Source: JAWXBG01 sp044375415
GTDB taxonomy: Bacteria > Bacteroidota > Bacteroidia > Flavobacteriales_D > Sanyastnellaceae
NCBI GenBank assembly: GCA_044375415.1
Contig: JBILMS010000109.1
Span: 1 to 6,411 of the forward strand
Direction of reading: 5' to 3'
Length of the DNA stretch: 6,411 bases
Within the stretch, counting starts at the first letter, position 1; every line of letters begins with the position of its first letter. Shown piece by piece: positions 1-6,248 of the stretch. The position numbers were made by a program, and so were the translations under genes. Below the pieces are notes generated by a model that saw only the letters and a list, made by a program, of their open reading frames with translations, searched no databases and had not been told where the DNA came from.

Positions 1-942
1 ATTATCGTGTTTTTGAAAGTGGCTATAGTATTGGTGTTTATTGGCGTTGGATTTCAGTACATCAATCCGGCCAACTACACTCCTTATTTAATTCCAGAAG
101 GAACTCCCGGTAACGAAGGTCTTTTCGAACATGGTGTCTGGGGTATATTGGGAGGAGCCGGAATAGTCTTCTTCGCGTTTATCGGATTTGATGCGGTATC
201 GACAGCGGCACAGGAAGCCAAGAACCCCAAACGAGACATGCCAATAGGTATACTTGGTTCATTGGTGGTTTGTACGATATTGTATATTTTATTCTCTTAT
301 GTACTAACCGGAGTAGCCAATTGGAGTGAGTTCAAAACGGCAGGTAAAGAAGCATCTGTAGCCTATGCGATTGAAACATACATGGCCGGTTATGGTTGGT
401 TGGCGAAAGCGGTTACTATAGCGATTTTGGCCGGTTTCTCTTCCGTAATTTTGGTTATGTTGATGGGTCAGAGCCGTGTATTCTTCTCTATGTCGAAAGA
501 CGGTTTGTTGCCAAAGGCGTTTGCCGATGTGCACAAGAAGTTCCACACACCATATAAAGCAAACATTATTTTATTCGTATTCGTAGGAGCCTTTGCAGGA
601 TTTGTTCCCGGTGATTTGGCCGGAGATTTGACCTCGTTTGGAACCCTCTTTGCTTTCATTTTGGTCTGTGTAGCGGTCTTGATTTTGAGAAATCAGAATC
701 CCGAGTTGGAGCGTCCATTCAGAACACCATGGGTTCCGGTTGTACCTATTTTAGGTATTACTGTATGTGCCCTCATGATTATCGGTTTGGATTCATTTAC
801 ACAAGTAGTTGCATTTTTCTGGTTGATAGCCGGATTGCTGATCTACTTCTTGTACAGTGTGAAACACAGTAAACTCCAAAAAGGAGAACTAGATCATCAC
901 ATAGTTCATAAGCCTAAAAAAGGACCGATCGATCAGGTCTAG
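1..942 (+). CDS. APC-superfamily amino acid permease, 5'-truncated by window edge
   Basis: This is an inner-membrane amino acid transporter of the APC superfamily, most like the cationic amino acid transporter/YfnA-type branch. The frame is open from base 1, so the GTG at position 7 is an internal Val and not a start. The visible part is 313 residues; family members are usually around 450-600, so roughly the N-terminal third is missing. About eight hydrophobic segments can be seen, near fragment residues 1-21, 48-66, 82-105, 133-155, 186-203, 209-229, 246-264 and 267-287. Family signatures are present: FFAFIGFDAVSTAAQE followed by NPKRDMP (57-81), the GQSRVFFSMSKDGLLP loop (156-171), and RPFRTPWVPVVP (238-249) before the last two helices. 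The short C-terminal tail is basic and His-rich and should be cytoplasmic. The exact substrate cannot be read from the sequence. The gene converges on the secreted-protein module and is separated from it by a terminator. Confidence 0.93.
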   Translation: MIVFLKVAIVLVFIGVGFQYINPANYTPYLIPEGTPGNEGLFEHGVWGILGGAGIVFFAFIGFDAVSTAAQEAKNPKRDMPIGILGSLVVCTILYILFSYVLTGVANWSEFKTAGKEASVAYAIETYMAGYGWLAKAVTIAILAGFSSVILVMLMGQSRVFFSMSKDGLLPKAFADVHKKFHTPYKANIILFVFVGAFAGFVPGDLAGDLTSFGTLFAFILVCVAVLILRNQNPELERPFRTPWVPVVPILGITVCALMIIGLDSFTQVVAFFWLIAGLLIYFLYSVKHSKLQKGELDHHIVHKPKKGPIDQV

Positions 943-960
943 TCCACATAAATAATGATA

Positions 961-992
961 AAAGCCCGGTTTACGCCGGGCTTTTTCTTTTT
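961..992 (+). terminator. Intrinsic terminator of the permease gene
   Basis: A perfect 9-bp stem, AAAGCCCGG (961-969) with CCGGGCTTT (976-984), encloses a 6-base loop and runs into the T-rich tract TTTTTCTTTTT (982-992). It starts 18 bases after the permease stop codon. This is a textbook rho-independent terminator on the plus strand. Confidence 0.92.
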
Positions 993-1032
993 ATATCAGT
1001 ACAATTTCGAATCCGAATGGTCATAAAATAAG

Positions 1033-1056
1033 TAGCCCCAGTCGTTACCGGGGCTA
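1033..1056. terminator. Second GC-rich hairpin, possible bidirectional terminator
   Basis: TAGCCCC (1033-1039) pairs with GGGGCTA (1050-1056) around a 10-base loop. On the plus strand it is followed by a pyrimidine-rich stretch, TCTTTCTTGCTT. On the minus strand it is followed by CTTATTTTA. Neither tail is a clean U-tract. It may back up the first terminator or end leftward transcripts from the secreted-protein module, although it is about 290 bases beyond that module's last stop codon. Confidence 0.5.
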
Positions 1057-1066
1057 TCTTTCTTGC

Positions 1067-1086
1067 TTAACCTTAATTAACCTTAA
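1067..1086. repeat. Perfect tandem 10-bp repeat (two copies)
   Basis: The decamer TTAACCTTAA occurs twice back to back at 1067-1076 and 1077-1086, giving a TTAATTAA palindrome at the junction. It lies directly after the second hairpin. Its role is unknown; it could be a protein-binding site or part of an untranslated RNA. Confidence 0.8.
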
Positions 1087-1113
1087 CTACTCTTAGTGTG
1101 AGAAGTCTAATGC

Positions 1114-1141
1114 GATGTTTTATTTAACCAAATGAAACATT
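1114..1141. other. AT-rich hairpin with tetraloop in intergenic DNA
   Basis: ATGTTT-T-ATTT (1115-1125) pairs with AAAT-G-AAACAT (1130-1140) around the tetraloop AACC. The single non-Watson-Crick position is a T/G pair, which is allowed in RNA, and a further G/T pair at 1114/1141 extends the stem. It is not followed by a U-tract on either strand, so it does not look like a terminator. It may be an RNA structural element or an operator-like inverted repeat. Confidence 0.5.
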
Positions 1142-1344
1142 CTACATGGTCTTTAACGGGAGCGATTCTTTGGAGGTTTCATTTTTTTTTGAAAAAAGTC
1201 AAAATATTTTTAGTTTTTGAGGATTGACGGGGGTTGTAGGAATGCTTTTTTTTGGGAAAAGCAGATTTTTAATGGATTTTTCCCTATGAAAGTGCCTTTT
1301 TCACAAATGACACCATTGGCCTTCTTCCAGGTTATGAGACAACC

Positions 1345-2991
1345 TTACAATTTTGCGATTTTTTGAGATTGGAGAATATTCCCCTTATCCTTTAGAACTA
1401 CTACATACTCACCCGCCGCATACTTCTCCATCTCCCAGATATAAGTCATATCCGATTCCGAAGGCATGAAACTATCAACCAATCTCCCTGAAATATCGTA
1501 GAGTTGAAACTCCAAATTTTCGAGTTCCATATCTGTGCCATCAAAGTAGATGTAAAATGAATTCTCTACGGGGTTTGGACCATAGAGGAAGTAATCCGGT
1601 TTGGGAACATCGACGACATTGGGAGGCGAGCAATCCGGTGGAGTGCAAAATTCGTCACATCCCGGAACCAGGCATCCGCATCCATCTACCTTCAATATCC
1701 AGGCTTGCTGACGAGGCAATTCTAGGTTCGGATTATCCAGCCAATTATCGGTAGCTTCACCCACCATGATGTACCCACCATCGCGGGTGGCTTTTAGGTC
1801 GTACATCTCGTGATAGTCGTATGGACTGTTTACATACAAATACTTTCGGTGCCAGAGAAGAGTGCCAAGGCTGTCGTATTTGGCAATGATAAGGTTATTA
1901 TTATTGTCGTAATCTAAAGAGTCCGGCGGAACGAGTGATTCATAATTGCGTCCGCAACATACAAAGCCGTTGTCGCAGGTCTTGGTTATACATGTCAACC
2001 CTGTTGCATAATTAAATTCAAGTTCTCCATTCCACCATAAAAGATTTCCATCGAAATCCATTTTATAGATTAGTCCATTTTGACCATTTATTGGGTTTTC
2101 AAAATCATCAATTGACGATGCGATTACAAACCCATCATTGACCACAGTCATTTCTTGAGGAATGCTGGCATTAAATTCGGGGATGTCATCTATTTGCCAA
2201 ATCAAATTTCCATTTAGATCTATTTTATAAATGCGTTCCAAATCCCATTGTCCCCACTCTAAAATTTGAGTTGCCCCTGCCATAATTACACCGTCGTCCA
2301 CAGCACAAAGTGTGTAACATAGATCTATATCTTGCCATACATCTTCTATATCTACACCAAAGTAGTAATGCCATAATAAATTACCATCTGGATCGGTTTT
2401 AAGTATGATAAAATCATTTCCGGTAGCTTCATCTGTTGTCCCGCAAGCAATGTATATACCTGTGCTATCAGAACTCATGTAGTAGGGCCTTAACCAATTT
2501 GCCTGAGCAGTTTCAAGTCCATACCACAAAGGTGATTTGAACGCCTTGGTTTTTAAGGTGTCTCCATTAAGATCATACCAAATCAATGCCATTTTAACAG
2601 TGTCTGAATCTATGGTTTGGCATGCAGCAAGCAGTTGGGTGCCATTTTGAAGTGTTAGGTTGCAATCATTTTCATTGAAAAAAGAATGATTAGAACTTCC
2701 ATATTGTTTTGTGAAAACATTAGTTCCGTTTTCAGTAAATTTCGAGATAATGGCATCATAGTGCAAACTTGTATCATAGTCTACGGTAAAGCCTGAAACC
2801 ATGTATCCATCTTGCAATTCCCAAACGTGCAGCAAAGCTGTCACAGAAGTTCCATGATAACGTAATGAAAAAGTCTGACCGCGTACCAACCAAGAAAACA
2901 AAACAAAGCAAAACGAAATCGCGACTTTTAAAATGAAGCTCCTATTTCTAGTGAATGATTTCAAATTTTCCGGATAAACGTTGATGATCAA
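1345..2991 (-). CDS. T9SS-secreted seven-bladed beta-propeller protein (copy 2A, intact)
   Basis: This is a predicted secreted or surface protein of 548 residues. A signal peptide covers about residues 1-38: a basic n-region, the hydrophobic core VAISFCFVLFSWLV, and a likely cut after RGQ. The body shows seven spaced strand motifs of the type [I/L]-K-x-D-x-x-G-N-L-x-W, starting near residues 82, 136, 196, 254, 308, 369 and 431, a period of about 54-62 residues that fits a seven-bladed propeller. The last blade leads into the Cys cluster GCGCLVPGCDEFC plus C454 and a Pro-rich linker. A T9SS type A sorting domain follows (about 464-548), with YGPNP, LYDISGRLV and AAGEYVVVL. The ATG at 2991 overlaps the end of gene 1A by 44 bp. 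The start of the paralogue aligns instead with Pro7, and an in-frame TTG at 2964 is possible, so the true start is uncertain. It is the only fully intact gene of the duplicated module. The binding or catalytic role is unknown. Confidence 0.88.
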   Translation of the reverse strand: MIINVYPENLKSFTRNRSFILKVAISFCFVLFSWLVRGQTFSLRYHGTSVTALLHVWELQDGYMVSGFTVDYDTSLHYDAIISKFTENGTNVFTKQYGSSNHSFFNENDCNLTLQNGTQLLAACQTIDSDTVKMALIWYDLNGDTLKTKAFKSPLWYGLETAQANWLRPYYMSSDSTGIYIACGTTDEATGNDFIILKTDPDGNLLWHYYFGVDIEDVWQDIDLCYTLCAVDDGVIMAGATQILEWGQWDLERIYKIDLNGNLIWQIDDIPEFNASIPQEMTVVNDGFVIASSIDDFENPINGQNGLIYKMDFDGNLLWWNGELEFNYATGLTCITKTCDNGFVCCGRNYESLVPPDSLDYDNNNNLIIAKYDSLGTLLWHRKYLYVNSPYDYHEMYDLKATRDGGYIMVGEATDNWLDNPNLELPRQQAWILKVDGCGCLVPGCDEFCTPPDCSPPNVVDVPKPDYFLYGPNPVENSFYIYFDGTDMELENLEFQLYDISGRLVDSFMPSESDMTYIWEMEKYAAGEYVVVLKDKGNILQSQKIAKL

Positions 2992-3451
2992 TAGTAAACA
3001 AGTAATAATAAATTCCCGATTCCCAATTCCGAGTGTTAATGCTTACGGGTGAATTCGAAGAGCTTACAGTGCCTTCATATATTAGTCTGTTCATAGAGTC
3101 ATATATAACGAATGAGGCTTCAATAAATGGAATTTTGATTTCTAAATTTATCGATTCATCAGCAGGATTGGGGTATGTGATTACCTTAGTTTGACTTGAC
3201 GAATTCTGTAATTCCAGAGATCGTATATTCCATTCGTTTTTGAACGCCGGTGGAATGATATGGTTTTTGGTAAAATGAGCATTTAAGATACCTACAGCCT
3301 GCACACCTGCCCATGTGGTAAAAGCGGCAGATACATTGCAAAGTGTATTAAGTTGATCTGATGAAATTGTGTGCCAGAGCTTGGGTGGTATTGCGGTTAA
3401 CATAGCACGTTGTTTATAAGCATAGATCGCATGGTTTCCTTTTAACGAGAC
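2948..3451 (-). pseudogene. 5'-truncated gene 1 remnant with T9SS sorting domain (copy 1A)
   Basis: This is the C-terminal half of the helical T9SS-sorted protein encoded in full length by the upstream copy. The frame is open from just after the TGA at 3452-3454; the first ATG is at 3403 and gives 151 residues. Similarity to the paralogue already starts before that ATG (residues such as NHAIYAYKQRAML against NFELYLNVRLDML), so the ATG is probably an internal Met and the 5' end was lost. Shared landmarks are the AFTTWAGVQAVGILNAH segment, IPPAF, then a sorting domain with TYPNPADESINLEI and NWESGIYYYLF, ending GKFEIIH. There is no signal peptide, so any product could not be exported. The last 44 bases overlap the start of gene 2A, so its translation may still matter for coupling to that gene. 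Most likely it is a non-functional relic of the duplication junction. Confidence 0.75.
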
Positions 3452-3547
3452 TCATAGCTTCATCACTTTCACTTCCTGTAAAATATCATCCCCTTGTCGA
3501 AGTACTAAGAGGTACTCACCCGCCGCATACTTCTCCATCTCCCAGAT
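3452..3547 (-). pseudogene. Out-of-frame remnant of the 2B sorting-domain end
   Basis: These are the stranded last codons of gene 2B, readable only in the ancestral frame. They encode IWEMEKYAAGEYLLVL and then a tail ending QEVKVMKL before TGA (3452-3454). This matches IWEMEKYAAGEYVVVL and the ending IAKL of the intact paralogue. That the frame stays open and keeps a sorting-domain-like ending argues that the 2-bp deletion is recent or an error. Confidence 0.75.
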
Positions 3548-5081
3548 AAGTCATGTCTGACTCGGTTGGCACGAATCCATCAACCAATCTCCCTGAAATA
3601 TCGTAAAGATGAAACTCCAGATCGCCTAGTTCCATATCTGTTCCATCAAAGTAGATGTAAAACGAATTCTCTACCGGGTTTGGACCATAGAGGAAGTAAT
3701 CCGGTTTGGGAACATCGACGACATTGGGAGGCGAGCAATCCGGTGGAGTGCAAAATTCGTCACATCCCGGAACCAGGCATCCGCATCCATCTACCTTCAA
3801 TATCCACGCCTGTTGACGAGGCAATTCAAGGTTCGGATTATCCTGCCAATTATCGGTAGCTTCACCCACCATGATGTATCCACCATCGTGAGTGGCCTTT
3901 AGGTCGTACATCTCGTGATAGTCGTATGGACTGTTTACATACAAATACTTTCGGTGCCAGAGAAGAGTGCCAATGCTGTCGTATTTGGCTATTATAAGAT
4001 TGGTATTGTTGTCGTAGGAAAGAGAATCAGGAGGCTCGAGGGGTTCCCAATTGCGGCCGGTGCATACGTAGCCTCCATCGCAGGATTTAGTGAGGCAGGT
4101 GAAGCCAACGTAATAGTCGAGTTCCAATTCTCCATTATACCACATTAGGTTACCATCAAAATCTAATTTGTAAATCAGTCCGTTGGAACCATTCACTGGA
4201 TTCTCCATATCATCCAGAGTATTAACACAAACGAATCCATCAGTATCAACAACCATTTCTTCAGGATGACTGGCGTTAAATTCGGAGATGTCATCCTTCT
4301 GCCACACTAAGTTCCCTTCGACATCCAATTTTAGAAATCTTTCGATTGCCCAATTACCATTTTCAAGAACTTGGGTTGCCCCTGCCACAATCACACCGTC
4401 GTCCACAGCACCAAGTGTGTAACATAGATCTATATCTTGCCATACATCTTCTATGTCTACACCAAAGTAATAATACCATAACAAATTACCATCTGGATCG
4501 GTTTTGAGTATGATAAAATCATTTCCGGTAACTTCATTGGTGGTTTGACATGTTAAGTATAATCCTCCATCACCTGCCAAATCTATTGCTTTAGGTTGAA
4601 ACCAATTACCCTCCAAGGCACCTAAACCATACCACATGGGTGATTTGAAGCTTTTGGTTTTCAGTGTGTCTCCATTATTTAGGTACCAAACGATTACACA
4701 CTTTGCAGTATCCGAATGAAATCGTTGATAGGCCGAAACATAGAGACTATCTCCTTGAACAAACGTGTTGTTGTCGTTAACACTTCTAAATTCAAATTCT
4801 GCTGTTCCATATTTTTTGGTATACAAAACCTCCCCACCATTTGATACTTTTGATATTAACGCATCAGAATGTAAACCATCAATGAGATCGGGCATAGTAC
4901 CAGCTACAAGGAATCCATAGTTCAATATCCAAACGTTGCTCAGCACAGTTACAGATTCCTCGTGGTACCTTATAGAAAACGTTTGAGCATTTGTGTATGC
5001 AGCAAATAGTAAAACTCCCAATAGAATCTTGAAATGCTTTTGGGAATATATCTTGTCAATGAAGTATCTCGAATTTTCCAT
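3516..5081 (-). CDS. T9SS-type beta-propeller protein with frameshifted C-terminus (copy 2B)
   Basis: This is a paralogue of the intact propeller gene downstream, with 521 residues as read. The signal peptide is about residues 1-33 (ILLGVLLFAAYTNAQ, cut before TFSIRYH). The same seven blade motifs follow, such as ILKTDPDGNLLWYYYFG and LIIAKYDSIGTLLWHRKYL, then an identical Cys cluster GCGCLVPGCDEFC and most of a sorting domain (YGPNPVENSF, LYDISGRLV). After SDMTY (residue 512) the frame is lost: plus-strand AGATAAG near 3544-3550 replaces AGATATAAG of the other copy, a 2-bp deletion. The protein then ends in nine aberrant residues, LGDGEVCGG. In the ancestral frame another 31 codons run to a TGA at 3452-3454, including YAAGEYLLVL and ending KVMKL. 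Without the end of the sorting domain, T9SS export and anchoring should fail, unless the deletion is a sequencing error. The ATG at 5081 overlaps the end of gene 1B by 26 bp. Confidence 0.82.
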   Translation of the reverse strand: MENSRYFIDKIYSQKHFKILLGVLLFAAYTNAQTFSIRYHEESVTVLSNVWILNYGFLVAGTMPDLIDGLHSDALISKVSNGGEVLYTKKYGTAEFEFRSVNDNNTFVQGDSLYVSAYQRFHSDTAKCVIVWYLNNGDTLKTKSFKSPMWYGLGALEGNWFQPKAIDLAGDGGLYLTCQTTNEVTGNDFIILKTDPDGNLLWYYYFGVDIEDVWQDIDLCYTLGAVDDGVIVAGATQVLENGNWAIERFLKLDVEGNLVWQKDDISEFNASHPEEMVVDTDGFVCVNTLDDMENPVNGSNGLIYKLDFDGNLMWYNGELELDYYVGFTCLTKSCDGGYVCTGRNWEPLEPPDSLSYDNNTNLIIAKYDSIGTLLWHRKYLYVNSPYDYHEMYDLKATHDGGYIMVGEATDNWQDNPNLELPRQQAWILKVDGCGCLVPGCDEFCTPPDCSPPNVVDVPKPDYFLYGPNPVENSFYIYFDGTDMELGDLEFHLYDISGRLVDGFVPTESDMTYLGDGEVCGG

Positions 5082-5880
5082 GAGTTTTCAAACCATGATA
5101 AATATCAATTTGAAAAAAATACATTCCCGATTGCCATTGCCCTGTATCTATAGTCAAAAATGTTCGACTATTATCAATAACGAACTCAGATACTAATCTG
5201 TTTGTTATATCAAAAATTTTCAAAAAGCGCGGTTGATCTGGAAAATCTTTAAAATCTAACGAAATAGTCACCATGTCAGTGGCGGGATTTGGATAGACCT
5301 CAACGACCGAAGTAGATAGTTCATCCAGCGTTTCACCAATTCTTCGCACACTGAAACTGTCGCGGAAAGCTGGAGGTATAAAATGGAGTTTGCCATAATG
5401 CGCGTTCAAAATACCTAATGCGTGTATACCCGCCCACGTAGTAAATTGTTCACTGACTTGGCAAAGGTTGTACAGGTTGTTATTGCTAATGTTGCTCCAT
5501 ATTTCTTGATTTGCCAACATGTCCAATCGAACATTCAAATAAAGTTCAAAATTGTCGTATTCTGCTCTGGATGCTTCATCATTCATGAGAATGCGATTTA
5601 TTATTGAACTAAACCGTTCCTGTGCCTGATTAGCGCTCCCGTCGTTCAGCATCTCTTCAATTAACATAAACTCGCACGTGAGACAGTCGAACACATCTGC
5701 CATAAATATAATCGAAGATTTGTCTGCGTTTGGATTTCGCAAAATGGTGCGGCCAATTAAAGCCATGCTTTTGCCATAAATGCTGCTGAGTCCAGCATAT
5801 TGCTCACGTATCATTGTTCGCACTGTAGCTTGATTGCGAGAGGCAAGCAAAATGTCTATCATATATTGAGGCATAGGTTT
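5056..5880 (-). pseudogene. Helical T9SS-sorted protein, main part after a frameshift (copy 1B)
   Basis: This is the larger piece of gene 1B. The frame opens after an in-frame TAG at about 5881-5883; the first ATG (5874) gives 272 residues. The N-terminal 150 residues look alpha-helical and polar (for example MIREQYAGLSSIYGKSMALI and RFSSIINRILMNDEASRAEY). They contain a close Cys pair, DCLTCEF, and are followed by the FTTWAGIHALGILNAH segment and IPPAF. A T9SS type A sorting domain follows from about residue 195: VEVYPNPATDMVTISLDF, FDITNRLVSEF, GQWQSGMYFFQI, ending GKFEILH. The piece has no signal peptide; that is encoded in another frame just upstream, so the gene is split by a frameshift. 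From what I know of the phylum, similar helical stretches before sorting domains occur at the ends of long Bacteroidota secreted proteins, but no function can be assigned. The last 26 bases double as the start of gene 2B. Confidence 0.75.
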
Positions 5881-5992
5881 CTACATCCGAAGGCACACCA
5901 AATAGGGTGTAAAACGCATCGTTGTATTGACAGATTGCAGGACTAGATAAGAACAGAACGAGCCCAAGAGCTATGTTAATCGTATATTTCAT
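5804..5992 (-). pseudogene. Signal-peptide fragment of gene 1B before the frameshift
   Basis: This is the N-terminal piece of gene 1B. The ATG at 5992 (MKYTIN...) is preferred to the in-frame TTG two codons upstream (5998), because MK followed by a hydrophobic core is the usual signal peptide start. IALGLVLFLSSPAICQ forms the core and cleavage region, followed by YNDAFYTLFGVPSDVE. Beyond that, the frame yields about 25 residues of unlikely composition and stops at 5804. Removing one base near 5874-5880 would join VPSDVET directly to MPQYMIDILL of the main piece, giving one signal-peptide-to-sorting-domain protein of about 310 residues. Possible explanations are a point indel, a sequencing error, or an out-of-frame junction left by a larger internal deletion. 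Confidence 0.7.
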
Positions 5993-6248
5993 GTCCAAGA
6001 ATTTAGATTTCTCTCGAGGAAAGAAGTTTAGACTAAATTACTGCAAAATACTTACTTCCAAATAAATAAATATAAAAAAAGCAGTAAAACATCAACACCA
6101 CAGGATTAGGTGGCTTCATCACTTTTGACGACTAATGTTTGGTCTGATATTTTTCTATACTTTAATAAAGCTGAAAGTGGAGATGAATGCTATGGACGAG
6201 ATTTGAATAATTTGTCGGTTTATCGTTTCGAATTTTTAAAAAGATTAC
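5993..6248. other. AT-rich intergenic region upstream of the secreted-protein module
   Basis: These 256 bases separate clpB from gene 1B on the minus strand and should hold the promoter of the module. On the minus strand TATTTTG (6050-6044) is one base short of the Bacteroidota -7 consensus TAnnTTTG and lies about 50 bases before the start codon. I see no properly spaced -33 TTTG element, so this is only a weak candidate. A 7-bp inverted repeat, TTACTGC/GCAGTAA (6038-6044 and 6081-6087, 36 bases apart), flanks this AT-rich stretch. No convincing clpB terminator is visible. Confidence 0.4.

Larger units (their letters stand above)
943..1344. other. Convergent intergenic region without genes
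   Basis: About 400 bases lie between the ends of two convergent genes. The first 150 bases hold an intrinsic terminator, a second GC-rich hairpin and a 10-bp tandem repeat, and a further AT-rich hairpin follows at 1114-1141. The rest (1142-1344) is rich in T and A runs, such as those near 1191-1216 and 1246-1253, with a weak GCTTTT/AAAAGC stem at 1244-1262. I found no credible coding frame. No clear terminator for the leftward gene that ends at 1345 was found close to its stop. Confidence 0.7.
1345..3451 (-). repeat. Tandem module copy A (3' part of gene 1 plus gene 2)
   Basis: This segment is homologous to about 3452-5560, in the same order and orientation, with an offset of roughly 2.1 kb. 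Over gene 2 the offset is exactly 2105 through long stretches (for example 1559 with 3664, and 2271 with 4376). Homology begins just after the original stop of gene 2B, inside gene 1, so this copy contains only the C-terminal half of gene 1. Identity is mosaic: near-identical blocks (about 1408-1889 with 3515-3994, and about 2266-2432 with 4371-4537) alternate with clearly diverged stretches. Confidence 0.85.
3452..5560 (-). repeat. Tandem module copy B (upstream copy)
   Basis: This is the partner of the segment at 1345-3451. It holds gene 2B and the 3' half of gene 1B. The outer boundary near 5560 is approximate because gene 1 has diverged and carries small in-frame length differences: 154 against 151 codons from the equivalent Met (5520 against 3403) to the stop. 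Confidence 0.7.

Noticed and set aside
304..659. Minus-strand open frames within the permease gene
   Set aside because: They are antisense to a clear transporter coding frame and have no recognisable features.
1557..1754. Plus-strand open frame whose protein is almost repeated in the plus-strand frame at 3566-3859
   Set aside because: Both are antisense to the most conserved part of the two propeller genes. Their similarity follows from the DNA duplication, and neither has a recognisable domain or start context.
3915..4148. Plus-strand frames inside the propeller and helical genes (also 4993-5196 and 5422-5607)
   Set aside because: They lie opposite well-supported minus-strand coding frames and have no independent evidence.
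5865..5885. Programmed ribosomal frameshift in gene 1B
   Set aside because: No X-XXY-YYZ slippery heptamer or obvious downstream structure is visible in the overlap; an indel, a deletion junction or a sequencing error is simpler.
1345..5998. Insertion sequence, prophage, CRISPR or toxin-antitoxin origin for the duplicated region
   Set aside because: There are no transposase, integrase, spacer-repeat or small paired-gene signatures; the repeats are whole coding modules with T9SS sorting domains.
6038..6087. Inverted repeat TTACTGC/GCAGTAA as mobile-element ends or a hairpin
   Set aside because: It is only 7 bp with a 36-base AT-rich spacer, with no transposase and no target-site duplication.
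6113..6130. GCTTCATCACTTT also occurs at the end of gene 2B (about 3457-3469), hinting at a third module copy
   Set aside because: A single 13-base match is plausible by chance in a window of this size, and no neighbouring homology or sorting-domain frame was found around it.
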